The translations under genes were made by a program, and so were the position numbers. Positions 25,432-34,484 of a DNA stretch of 64,000 bases are shown here, piece after piece. Origin of the DNA: Lentisphaeria bacterium (GTDB lineage Bacteria > Verrucomicrobiota > Lentisphaeria > Victivallales > Victivallaceae); the NCBI GenBank assembly GCA_018265615.1, contig JABLYX010000021.1, forward strand, positions 1-64,000, read 5' to 3'. Position 1 is the stretch's first letter. Every line of letters begins with the position of its first letter. Below the pieces are notes generated by a model that was given only the letters and a program-made list of their open reading frames with translations, did no database searches and was not told the origin of the DNA.

Positions 25432-28400
25432 ATGGAAATGAGAAAGGCCGGAGCGGTAGTTCGGACGGTGTTTGCCGTGCTTGCGGTCACCGTCACGTTT
25501 TGCGCATACGCGGACCGGGCGCCGGGAAGCGTGAAGCGCATTCTTCTCATAGACTCCCATTCGTCGGCGGATATCTGGACCGCGATGCTCGGGGAGGGGT
25601 TCCGGAACAGCCTCAACGCCAAAAAACAGAAGATCAATTTTGAGAACTACGAGCTCGGCGTCCGGTATCAGCCCGGCATTGTGCCGGCGGAGGCGGATGT
25701 CCGGGCTTTGCGCGGGAAGCTGGAGTCGGTTCATTATGATCTCGTCGTGACCAGCAATAACGCCGCGGCCGATCTCTTTTTTTCCGAAAGGCTGAAGCTG
25801 CCTGCGAATACGCCGCTGCTTGTCGTGCCGTACCACGGCCCCCTGCCGGAAGGAATCCAGAAAAGGCTCGATGTGGCCGGCGTGGAGATGCCGCTGAACC
25901 TGATCGATAATGTCCGTCTGGCGATGCAGCTGGAGCCCGGGCCGCGCCCGTACGCGATCGTCGCGGAGGCCTCCGCCGACGGGAGCCGGATGCCGACCGG
26001 GCTGCTGGAAGCGGAGATTCCGGCTGAAATCATGCGGAATATCCGGGTTCTGAAAGGAACTGAGCTTACGACGGACGAATTGTACCGGGAAATTTCCGCT
26101 CTTCCCGCCGATGCCGTGATCCTGTTTCACTCCTGGAGTTCTTCACGGGAGGAGGATCCGGAGAACAGCTACAGCGTCCTGCCGCATATCCGCAAGATGT
26201 TTCCCGGCCTGATTCTCGGTAAATTCGACAGCTATATCGGTCACGGCAGCGCCGGCGGCCTTGTTGCCCGCGGGCGTGAGGTGGGGGCCGCCGCCGGCGT
26301 GATTGCCGGGCGGATCCTGGATGGTGAGCGCGCAGCGGATATCCCGTTTGCCGTCGCCGGCATATCGCCGGTTTTCGATTACGACGCGCTTCAGGCGGCG
26401 GGGATCGACATGCGGAAGCTGCCCGCCGGAAGCACGCTGGTCAACGAACCGCCCGATTTCATCTATCGCCACAGGGGAGGACTGCTGGCCGGCGGGGGGC
26501 TGCTGCTCGGCCTCCTGCTGCTTTCCATCATTTCGCAGTATTTCCGCAGGCAGGCGCAGAAAAAGGTCGAGACGCTTTTCGCGCATTCGCCGCTGCGGAC
26601 GATTGTCGTGGGAGTTGACGGACGTGTTCTTCACTGTCATGTCCCGGAGGAGAATGCCGGTTGGGTGCCGGTAAAGTTCCGCAATATGAGCGGACTGCCC
26701 GATCCCATCCGGGAAAGCTTTACCGCTGCGGTCGCGGATGCGTTCGGAACCGGCAGGAAGATCGAGCTGGATTATGAGATTTCCGGCCGCCATCGCCATG
26801 CGGAATTCATCCGGCTGCCGGATGACAACCCGTTCCGGGTTCGCGCCGTCATGTGGACCTCGAGCGATGTGACGGAACTCCATCTGACGCACCTTGCCGT
26901 CGCGCAGACGGCGGAACGGTTCCGGCTCACACTCGACTCCATCGGTGACGGCGTCATCGCGACCGACGCGGAGGAGCGTATCACGCTGATCAACCCTGTT
27001 GCGGCGGCTTTGACCGGGTTCGATGCGGCGGATGCGGTCGGCAGAAAGCTCGACGAAGTGTTCCGCATCGTCAGCTACATCGACGATGCTCCGGTCGATT
27101 CTCCGCTTCGCAAAGCTTTGGCAAAGAGAGAGATCGTTCAGCTCGCGAACCATACTGACCTGATTTCGCGCGACGGTACGCGGCGCCATGTTGCGGACAG
27201 CGCCGCACCGATCCTGGATCCGGATGGCAGGCTCGCCGGCGGTGTGCTCGTTTTCCGCGATGTGACAGAGGATTACCGCAAGCGCGATGAGCTGCGTGCG
27301 AACGGCGTCATTCTGAAGAATGCCTCGAAAATTGCGCGTTTCATGTATTTCCGCAGCGACGTCACCGGCATGGCGGTCTCCTCCTCCGACCCCGGGATTA
27401 TTTTCTGGCCGACCCGGGACGGCAGGCCGGTCCCGCCCGAAGAGTGGATTTCGCCGGAGGACCAGGAAGAGTTCAAGGCGGGCTGGAGGGCGCTGCACAG
27501 CGGGGCCCTCACTGAGTGGCAGATGGTTTACTCATGCGGCAAAGGCGCGGAGCGCAGATATTTTGATATCCGGGTCGAGGAGTCGGTGGACTCGGTGAAC
27601 TCGGTCAGCCGGCACCGGGAATTCTGCGGCATCATTCAGGAGATCACCCATGCCCGCCGGGATGAGATGCACTATCGTGACAACCTGAAGCTGTTCGAGA
27701 CGATTATGGACAACCTTCCGGGATATATCTTCGTGAAGAACGCCGACGACAACCTGCGCTATCTCATGTGCAACCGCAGGTTCAGCGAAATGACCGGTAT
27801 GCCGGTCGAAAAAATCATCGGCCATTTCGATCGCGACGTATTCCCTCTGGACGACGAAGCGGCGGAAAAGTTCCGGAAGGACGATGCGGATCTGGTTGCG
27901 ACGAACGGCTCTCTCGATCTGCAGGAGGTGTTCCGGAACACCGCCGGGCGGGAGTTCATCGTGCGGACCATCAAGAATGCGATCGTGCGCTCCGACGGTA
28001 CAAAGCTCCTGATCGGCATGGGAGTCGACGTGTCGCGCCAGTATGAGCTCGAACAGGAGCAGCGCAATACAATCGACACGCTGAACAGTTACATCAACAG
28101 TGAACGGATCATCAACCGTTCGCTTGCCGGGATCACGCTTGAGAAGGATTTCGATTCGGCCGTGAACAACATGCTGGCCGTGATCGGCGAGCAGAGCGGC
28201 GCGGACCGCTGTTATGTGTTCCGTTACCTCGACGAAGAGCTGAACCGCTGCGACAACATCTACGAATGGGTGCGCGACGGCATTGAACCGCAGAAGGAGA
28301 ACCTCAGGGATGCGACGATGGAGATGACGCCGCACTGGTCTCAGATTCTGAACTCCGGCGAGGATATCATCATTCCCGATATCGTGAATCCGCCTTCGGG

Positions 28401-30141
28401 CCTGGAGATGGAGGCCGAATTCCTCGCGCAGCAGAGCATCCGTTCACTGCTTGTGAGCGGAATCTGGGTCGACGGGAAGCTGTACGGCTTTGTCGGCATC
28501 GATTTTGTCCGGCGCCGGAAAGAGTTTTCCGACTGCGACGTTCATACGGTCCGCAGCATCGTGAACCTCTATCTGCTGGCGCGGGAGCGGTTTTTGCAGT
28601 TGGAGCGGTTGGCCGACAGCGTTTCTCTGCAGCGGCAGATCGTGGACAATATCGCGATTCCGATCGTGATCCTTGACCCCGGGTTCAATATTGTGACGGC
28701 GAATCCGAGCATCCAGCCGCTGGCGGGGATTCCTCTGGAGGAGATTCCGGGCCGGAAGTGCCACGACATCATCTGCCGCCATTCCGCGCCGCCGGAGTGG
28801 TGCCCGATGCGGCAGACCCTCGAGGATCACTGCATGCATCATGCGGAGGCCGATTACCGCGGCCGTCGTTTCGCCGTCACCTCGCAGCCGATTTTCGACC
28901 GCCACGGCAAGCTGATCTACATCCTGAAGTCGGAGGTCGACATCACGGATCTTGTTCGCCAGAGACAGGAGCTTCAGACTGCGATGGAGCAGGCGCAGGC
29001 AGCCAACCGGGCGAAGAGTTTCTTCCTGGCGACGGTCAGCCATGAGCTGCGTACGCCGCTGAATGCGGTGATCGGGTTCTCTGAATTGCTGCGGAACGGG
29101 GTTGTGACTCCCGCCGAACAGGACGAGTATCTGCACTCGATCAACTTTGCCGGGAATGCGCTGCTGAACCTGATCAACGATGTTCTCGACCTCTCGAAGC
29201 TCGAGGCCGACCAGATGAATATGGTCCTGGCGAAGACGGATGCCGCGCAGCTTGTGCGCGAGACGGTTTCGGTTTTCAAGCTGAAGGCGCAGGAGAAAAA
29301 CCTGGCGTTGACGGTGGAGTGCCGGACGCGCGGGCTGGTACTGTATCTCGACCACCTCCGGTTGCGGCAGGTGATTCTGAACCTGGTCGGCAATGCGGTG
29401 AAATTCACTTCGGAGGGAAGCGTCTCCGTCGAGGCGGAGTTCGAGCCGGATCACTTCGGCGGGACCGGGACCTTCACCATCCGCGTTGCCGATACCGGAA
29501 TCGGCATTTCGCCGGAGAACGTCCGGAAGGTGTTCGATCCGTTTGTTCAGGATGAATCGACCCGGGGGACGCATATCTACGAAGGGTCCGGGCTGGGATT
29601 GGCGATTTCGCAGCGGCTGGTTGCGAAAATGGGCGGCTCCATCGGGCTCGAGAGCACGCCCGGCGCGGGGAGCGTCTTCTCTGTCCGGCTGCCGGGGATC
29701 CGGTGCGAAGCGGAAACGGCCGCCGCTTCTGAGGCGCCGGCGCCGGTCGCCGCGACCGGAGAGACGGTGTGCCGCGCGCTTCTGGTGGACGATGTTCCGC
29801 TGAATTTGAAGGTGCTTCAGGCGATGCTGCGGAAGCTCGACATCGAATGCATTTCGGTCTCTTCCGGCGCGGAGGCGCTGGAGTGCCTGCGCACCGGAAC
29901 ACGGGTCGAGGTGATCCTGACCGACCTGTGGATGCCGGATATGAACGGTGTTGAGCTGGCGCGCCGCCTTGCGCAGAATCCGGAGACCTCCTGGATCCCG
30001 GTTGTGGCTGTAACCGCCGACACGCAGGTCGTTGCGGATTCAGAGAATATTTTTGCCGACGTCATTCTTAAGCCGGTTACGCTGGAGGCGCTTCGGAAGG
30101 TGGTCGGCGGTGTGCTGGCCGGCAGAGGAGTCATGCAATGA
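25432..30141 (+). CDS. hybrid histidine kinase with extracytoplasmic binding-protein-like domain, five PAS and one GAF
   Basis: 1569 residues. After a signal/anchor (about 1-27) comes an extracytoplasmic domain like the ABC substrate-binding family (about 30-340) and a TM (about 349-368). Then follow PAS-like domains (about 380-490, 495-615, 625-745, 750-870), a GAF domain (about 895-1055), and a fifth PAS with a C...C...PPEWCP cysteine motif (about 1060-1180). The kinase core has HisKA SHELRTP (H1204), the N-box GNAVKF, G1 DTGIGI and G2 GSGLGLAI. A receiver at the end has DD, D1498 (LTDLWMP) and a KP lysine. This is a complete sensor kinase that should pass phosphate from its receiver to an HPt. 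First gene of the operon; ATG 25438 is an alternative start. Confidence 0.92.
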   Translation: MEMRKAGAVVRTVFAVLAVTVTFCAYADRAPGSVKRILLIDSHSSADIWTAMLGEGFRNSLNAKKQKINFENYELGVRYQPGIVPAEADVRALRGKLESVHYDLVVTSNNAAADLFFSERLKLPANTPLLVVPYHGPLPEGIQKRLDVAGVEMPLNLIDNVRLAMQLEPGPRPYAIVAEASADGSRMPTGLLEAEIPAEIMRNIRVLKGTELTTDELYREISALPADAVILFHSWSSSREEDPENSYSVLPHIRKMFPGLILGKFDSYIGHGSAGGLVARGREVGAAAGVIAGRILDGERAADIPFAVAGISPVFDYDALQAAGIDMRKLPAGSTLVNEPPDFIYRHRGGLLAGGGLLLGLLLLSIISQYFRRQAQKKVETLFAHSPLRTIVVGVDGRVLHCHVPEENAGWVPVKFRNMSGLPDPIRESFTAAVADAFGTGRKIELDYEISGRHRHAEFIRLPDDNPFRVRAVMWTSSDVTELHLTHLAVAQTAERFRLTLDSIGDGVIATDAEERITLINPVAAALTGFDAADAVGRKLDEVFRIVSYIDDAPVDSPLRKALAKREIVQLANHTDLISRDGTRRHVADSAAPILDPDGRLAGGVLVFRDVTEDYRKRDELRANGVILKNASKIARFMYFRSDVTGMAVSSSDPGIIFWPTRDGRPVPPEEWISPEDQEEFKAGWRALHSGALTEWQMVYSCGKGAERRYFDIRVEESVDSVNSVSRHREFCGIIQEITHARRDEMHYRDNLKLFETIMDNLPGYIFVKNADDNLRYLMCNRRFSEMTGMPVEKIIGHFDRDVFPLDDEAAEKFRKDDADLVATNGSLDLQEVFRNTAGREFIVRTIKNAIVRSDGTKLLIGMGVDVSRQYELEQEQRNTIDTLNSYINSERIINRSLAGITLEKDFDSAVNNMLAVIGEQSGADRCYVFRYLDEELNRCDNIYEWVRDGIEPQKENLRDATMEMTPHWSQILNSGEDIIIPDIVNPPSGLEMEAEFLAQQSIRSLLVSGIWVDGKLYGFVGIDFVRRRKEFSDCDVHTVRSIVNLYLLARERFLQLERLADSVSLQRQIVDNIAIPIVILDPGFNIVTANPSIQPLAGIPLEEIPGRKCHDIICRHSAPPEWCPMRQTLEDHCMHHAEADYRGRRFAVTSQPIFDRHGKLIYILKSEVDITDLVRQRQELQTAMEQAQAANRAKSFFLATVSHELRTPLNAVIGFSELLRNGVVTPAEQDEYLHSINFAGNALLNLINDVLDLSKLEADQMNMVLAKTDAAQLVRETVSVFKLKAQEKNLALTVECRTRGLVLYLDHLRLRQVILNLVGNAVKFTSEGSVSVEAEFEPDHFGGTGTFTIRVADTGIGISPENVRKVFDPFVQDESTRGTHIYEGSGLGLAISQRLVAKMGGSIGLESTPGAGSVFSVRLPGIRCEAETAAASEAPAPVAATGETVCRALLVDDVPLNLKVLQAMLRKLDIECISVSSGAEALECLRTGTRVEVILTDLWMPDMNGVELARRLAQNPETSWIPVVAVTADTQVVADSENIFADVILKPVTLEALRKVVGGVLAGRGVMQ

Positions 30142-33100
30142 AAAAATTGTATTACATGGCCGGAACAGTTGTTTTAACCGGATTTTCCCTGTCGGCCGAT
30201 GTGGTGGAGGCGGGAGCCGTTTCCGGAGGGTGGGAGCGCCCTTTTGAGTTCCATGCCGCGGGTTGGTTCTGGCTTTTTCTTGCCGGGTTCGCCGGAATCC
30301 TGGCGGGGGGGCTGGCCGGTGTGCTGGCCGGTGCGGTCCGGAAAGAGCGCCGGCCGTGGCGCAAGTGTTCTCCCGCGGAACTGCGCCGCGGGGCGTTTGC
30401 CGGGGAGCGCGTCAGGACGCTTCAGGAAACCTGCAGCGCCATCGGACTCTTCCCGTTCCATTGCGGCCGTGACGGGCACCCGATTATCGAGGGCGGAACT
30501 GCCGGATGCTGGCCGCTCCGTGACGGTCATCCGGTCTCTCCTGAAGAGTGGGTGTTCCCCGAGGATCTTCCGGCTTTCAAGGCGGGCTGGAACGCGCTGC
30601 TGGCCGGCAGGGAGCAGGAGATCGTGCTGAATTACCGGGCCGCCGGCGGGGGCGGAGTCCGCCACTACGAGATGCGGGTCCAGAGCATCTCATCCGCTGA
30701 CGGCGGCTTCAGCGGCATCATCCGTGATGTGACCGACCTCAAGGCCGGCGAGGAGATGGTCGAGGACACCTCGTTCATGTTCCGGAGCGTCCTCGACAGC
30801 CTGCCGGGTTATGTGTTTGTGAAAGACGCCGAGGACGGGTTCCGCTATGTGCTGCTGAACCGGAAGGACCATCCGTTTCCGGACCGGAAACCGGAGGAGT
30901 GCATCGGCAGGACCGATTTTGAGCTTTTTTCTCAGGAGAATGCCGCGCGGATCCGCCGTGAGGACGAGGAAATTGCCCGGAGCGGCGAGGATTTCTGCGG
31001 GATCTCCATGCTTCCGTTCCCCGACGGCAGAACCCGGCATATGAAGGTGTTCAAACGGCTCCTGGTCAAGGCGAACGGCTCCCGGCTGATCGTCGGGATC
31101 GGCATGGATGTGACCCGTGAAAGAGAGCTCGAAATCGAGCTTGAGAGAAATATCGCGAGATTGAATTCGCACATCCGTGATGAACAGAATTTCAGCCGAT
31201 GCCTTGAGATCGTTTCGGGGGCGGACGACTTCGACGCGGTCGTCAATGCGTTTCTTACTGAGCTCGGCGTGAAGTCACGGGCCGATCGGTGCAATATATT
31301 CCTGTTCGACGAGAGCGACCGGACGTTCAGCTGTACGCACGAGTGGTGCCGCTCGCCGGAGCTTTCGCGCCGGGCGCAGCTCCAGAAGCTCGATCCGGAA
31401 ACCTATTCCGGTTTTATCGACGTGCTTATGGAGCACCGGAACGTGGTGGTCCGGGATACGCTCCGTCCGCCCCGCGGCCTGGAGAACCTCGCGAGGAGGA
31501 TGGCGGAGCGCGGAATCTGCTCGCTCCTGCTTTCCGGCATCTGGCGGGAAGGGCGGCTGCTGGGCATTGCCGGAATCGATTTCGTGCGTGCCAGCCGCAA
31601 CTTCACGGAAGAGGATTTCCGGCGCGTTTCCGACGCCGGCAATCTGTTTCTGCTTGCATATGAGCGGAACCGCCGATTGGATGAGGTCGCGAACAGCGCC
31701 GCGATCCAACGGCAGATCTGCGACAGCATCCCGATTCCGGTGCTTCTGTTCGACCTCGATTACAACATCGTGACGGTCAACCCGAACGCCACGGAATCGA
31801 CCGGACGGAAGGAGTCTGATCTGATCGGGAAGAAGTGCTATCAGGTGCTCTGCCATTGCGACGAGCCGCCGGAATGGTGCCCGATGAAGAAGACGATTGC
31901 GGAGGGCCGGCGGAGCCGGATCGACTTTACGGGGCACGGCCGCGAATATATTGTGACCACTGAGCCGGTTTTCGACCATGAGGGGCGGTTGGTCTATGTG
32001 CTGGAGGCGGCGCTGGATATCTCGGAGCAGAAGACGCAGGCGCGCCGGCTGTCGATGCAGAACCTGCTGCTGAGCAATGCCGCGGCGATGGCGAAAATCA
32101 CCTATTTCTCCGGCAATGCGAATGCCGAGGTGCGCATCATCGGCGGCAACACCGGGCTCGGGTTCGGGCTGGATGAAAGCGCGCCGTGCCGCTTTACGGA
32201 GTGGTTGGTACCGGAAGACCGGGACGAATTCGAGCGCCAGCGCGGCGAACTCACCTCCGGCAGCCGCAGGATGATCGAGATGGTCTGCCGTTCGGCGGCG
32301 ACCGGAGAGCGGCGCAGTTACCGTCTTCAGGCCATGCGCGACAGCGGCAACGCCGAGCTTTATTACGGTGTACTGCTCGATGTTACGGCTGAGGTCACAA
32401 TGGAGCAGGAGCGGCAGGAGCTTATCAAATCCCTGAACAATTATGTGGAGAACGAGCGGATCATCAACGCAGGGCTCTCTCAGATCGTCCTCGAAGAGGA
32501 TTTTGACCGGAATGTCGACGAAATCCTGCGGATCATCGCGACGCAGCTCGGCAGCGACCGTGCTTATTTCGGCGTATTCGGAGAAGACGGTCTCAGCTAC
32601 AACTTCAGCCATGAATGGCTGAATGAAGGTGTGAAGTCGCTCCGGGATATCGGGGATCCCCGGTTCTATGCCCAGTTTGCGAAATGGTACGGCAGGTTCA
32701 AGGCGAACGAGCTTCTGACAATTCCCGACATCCGCAACTCCGAATATGCGGAGGTGTTGAGTGAACCGGGCTGCCGTACACTGATGTGCGCGCCGGTCTG
32801 GGTCGACCGGGAGCTCTGCGGCATTCTCGGGATCGGGTTTATCCGTGAGCTGCGGGAGATCTCCGAGCTGGACCGCAACATCCTGCGTTCGGCGGCGCGG
32901 TTGATCGCGATCTCCCGCGAGCACCAGGTTCAGCGTGAATCGCTGGAGGCTCTTGACCGGCAGAACCGGCTGATTCTCGCTTCCATGCCGGTTCCCGTCT
33001 GCCTGTTCGACGGTGAGGGGGCGCTGATCCGCTGCAATCCGGCCGCTGCGGCGCTGACCGGCCAGACCCAGGATGAGATGACCTCCCGCCCCTGCAACCG

Positions 33101-34484
33101 GAGTCTGTGCGGCTTTGAAGAGCCGCCGGAATACTGCCCGGTCCGCCAGGTGCTCAATGACGGCGAGCCGCATATGCACGACATCATGATCGGCGCGCTG
33201 GAGTGTCAGGTTACCGCCATGCCGATTCTCGATCGCAACAGCCGGATCATAAATGTGCTTGAAATCCTGATCGACATGAGTGAGATCAACGAAAGCAAGC
33301 GCCGGTTGGAGGTCGCCGTCAAGGCCGCCCAGGCCGCCGACCAGGCGAAGAGCTCGTTCCTCGCCACGATGAGCCACGAGCTGCGTACGCCGTTGAATGC
33401 GGTGATCGGTTTCTCGGAGCTGCTGAAAGCGGACGACCTGCCGCGCAATGAACGGTTGGAATACACCGAATCGATCAATCTGGCCGGCAATTCGCTGCTG
33501 AATCTGATCAATGACGTGCTTGATCTTTCGAAGATCGAAGCCGAGCAGATGGAAATCGTTCCGCAGCCTACCGATATGGATAAACTGTTCCGGGAGATTG
33601 CGGCGGTTTTCCAGTACAAAATCCGGGCGAAGAACCTCTATTTCCGGCTCGAATGCCCGAAAGAGCTGCCGGTCATGAAGCTCGACGGGCTCCGGCTGCG
33701 CCAGATCCTGCTGAATGTGATCGGCAATGCGGTGAAGTTCACGGAGCAGGGCGGCATCACCCTTATTGTCGATTTCCGGCGGAAGGATGGGGAACGCGGG
33801 GATCTTTCGATCGGCATCCGGGATACCGGCATCGGTATCAGCCCCGAAGCGCAGTCGCGGATCTTCCTGCCGTTTGTCCAACAGGATGCGGTGCGTGACA
33901 GCCGGGTTTTCAACGGTACCGGCCTCGGGCTGGCGATTTCCCGCCGCCTTGCGATCGGGATGGGCGGGAGCCTCCGGGTCGAGAGCGGCGCGGGCCGGGG
34001 CAGCACCTTTATCTTTGAGCTGCCGGATGTCGCGTACAGTGCGGAGCGTCCGGCGGAGCGTCCGGCCGGAGAGGCCGGGCCGGGGGCGCCGCTCTCCCGC
34101 CTGAAACTGCTCCTGGTGGACGATGTCCCGATGAACCTCAGGGTGCTCCAGGCGATGGCGGCGAAGCTCGGCTTCGACTGCGTCTGCGCCGGCTCCGGTG
34201 ATGAAGCGCTGCGCATCCTGCGCGGCAGCGGGCCGTTCGACGCGGTTCTGACCGACCTCTGGATGCCGAAGATGAACGGAACCGAGCTGGCCGAGCTGAT
34301 CGTGAACGACGGCAGGTTCGGAAAAATGCCGGTGATCGCCGTGACTGCGGATACGCAGCTGTCGTCGGCGCTGCCGGAGAGCTTTCACGGGGTGCTGCTC
34401 AAGCCGATTACGCCCGGAATGCTCGAAAAGGTCATCCGTGAAACGCTGGTGTGCGGCGGAGCGGGAAGGGAGGCCGGAAGATGA
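30138..34484 (+). CDS. hybrid histidine kinase with five PAS and two GAF domains
   Basis: 1448 residues. The N-terminus has a signal-like segment and a TM (about 42-66) but only a tiny extracytoplasmic part, so sensing is probably cytoplasmic. Domains in order: PAS (about 90-205), PAS (213-335), GAF (353-515), PAS with the Cys motif PPEWCP (520-640), PAS (645-755), GAF (775-935), PAS with PPEYCP (940-1060), HisKA SHELRTP (H1080), HATPase (GNAVKF, DTGIGI, GTGLGLAI) and a receiver with D1373. All catalytic residues are present. The start overlaps the previous stop (ATGA). Its repeated PAS-GAF-PAS modules resemble each other and those of the first kinase, suggesting internal and gene duplication. 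Confidence 0.92.
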   Translation: MKKLYYMAGTVVLTGFSLSADVVEAGAVSGGWERPFEFHAAGWFWLFLAGFAGILAGGLAGVLAGAVRKERRPWRKCSPAELRRGAFAGERVRTLQETCSAIGLFPFHCGRDGHPIIEGGTAGCWPLRDGHPVSPEEWVFPEDLPAFKAGWNALLAGREQEIVLNYRAAGGGGVRHYEMRVQSISSADGGFSGIIRDVTDLKAGEEMVEDTSFMFRSVLDSLPGYVFVKDAEDGFRYVLLNRKDHPFPDRKPEECIGRTDFELFSQENAARIRREDEEIARSGEDFCGISMLPFPDGRTRHMKVFKRLLVKANGSRLIVGIGMDVTRERELEIELERNIARLNSHIRDEQNFSRCLEIVSGADDFDAVVNAFLTELGVKSRADRCNIFLFDESDRTFSCTHEWCRSPELSRRAQLQKLDPETYSGFIDVLMEHRNVVVRDTLRPPRGLENLARRMAERGICSLLLSGIWREGRLLGIAGIDFVRASRNFTEEDFRRVSDAGNLFLLAYERNRRLDEVANSAAIQRQICDSIPIPVLLFDLDYNIVTVNPNATESTGRKESDLIGKKCYQVLCHCDEPPEWCPMKKTIAEGRRSRIDFTGHGREYIVTTEPVFDHEGRLVYVLEAALDISEQKTQARRLSMQNLLLSNAAAMAKITYFSGNANAEVRIIGGNTGLGFGLDESAPCRFTEWLVPEDRDEFERQRGELTSGSRRMIEMVCRSAATGERRSYRLQAMRDSGNAELYYGVLLDVTAEVTMEQERQELIKSLNNYVENERIINAGLSQIVLEEDFDRNVDEILRIIATQLGSDRAYFGVFGEDGLSYNFSHEWLNEGVKSLRDIGDPRFYAQFAKWYGRFKANELLTIPDIRNSEYAEVLSEPGCRTLMCAPVWVDRELCGILGIGFIRELREISELDRNILRSAARLIAISREHQVQRESLEALDRQNRLILASMPVPVCLFDGEGALIRCNPAAAALTGQTQDEMTSRPCNRSLCGFEEPPEYCPVRQVLNDGEPHMHDIMIGALECQVTAMPILDRNSRIINVLEILIDMSEINESKRRLEVAVKAAQAADQAKSSFLATMSHELRTPLNAVIGFSELLKADDLPRNERLEYTESINLAGNSLLNLINDVLDLSKIEAEQMEIVPQPTDMDKLFREIAAVFQYKIRAKNLYFRLECPKELPVMKLDGLRLRQILLNVIGNAVKFTEQGGITLIVDFRRKDGERGDLSIGIRDTGIGISPEAQSRIFLPFVQQDAVRDSRVFNGTGLGLAISRRLAIGMGGSLRVESGAGRGSTFIFELPDVAYSAERPAERPAGEAGPGAPLSRLKLLLVDDVPMNLRVLQAMAAKLGFDCVCAGSGDEALRILRGSGPFDAVLTDLWMPKMNGTELAELIVNDGRFGKMPVIAVTADTQLSSALPESFHGVLLKPITPGMLEKVIRETLVCGGAGREAGR

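Noticed and set aside
25256..25441. A leader peptide gene in the long 5' leader (61 codons from a TTG, or 10 codons from an ATG at 25323)
   Set aside because: Poor start codon or no ribosome binding site, no peptide pattern, and no attenuator-like hairpin with T-run after it.
31275..34388. A 1037-codon open frame on the - strand across the second hybrid kinase
   Set aside because: It is antisense to a gene with complete PAS, GAF, HisKA, HATPase and receiver motifs, and its own product is Arg/His/Leu-rich with no domain. High G+C codon bias keeps the antisense frame open.
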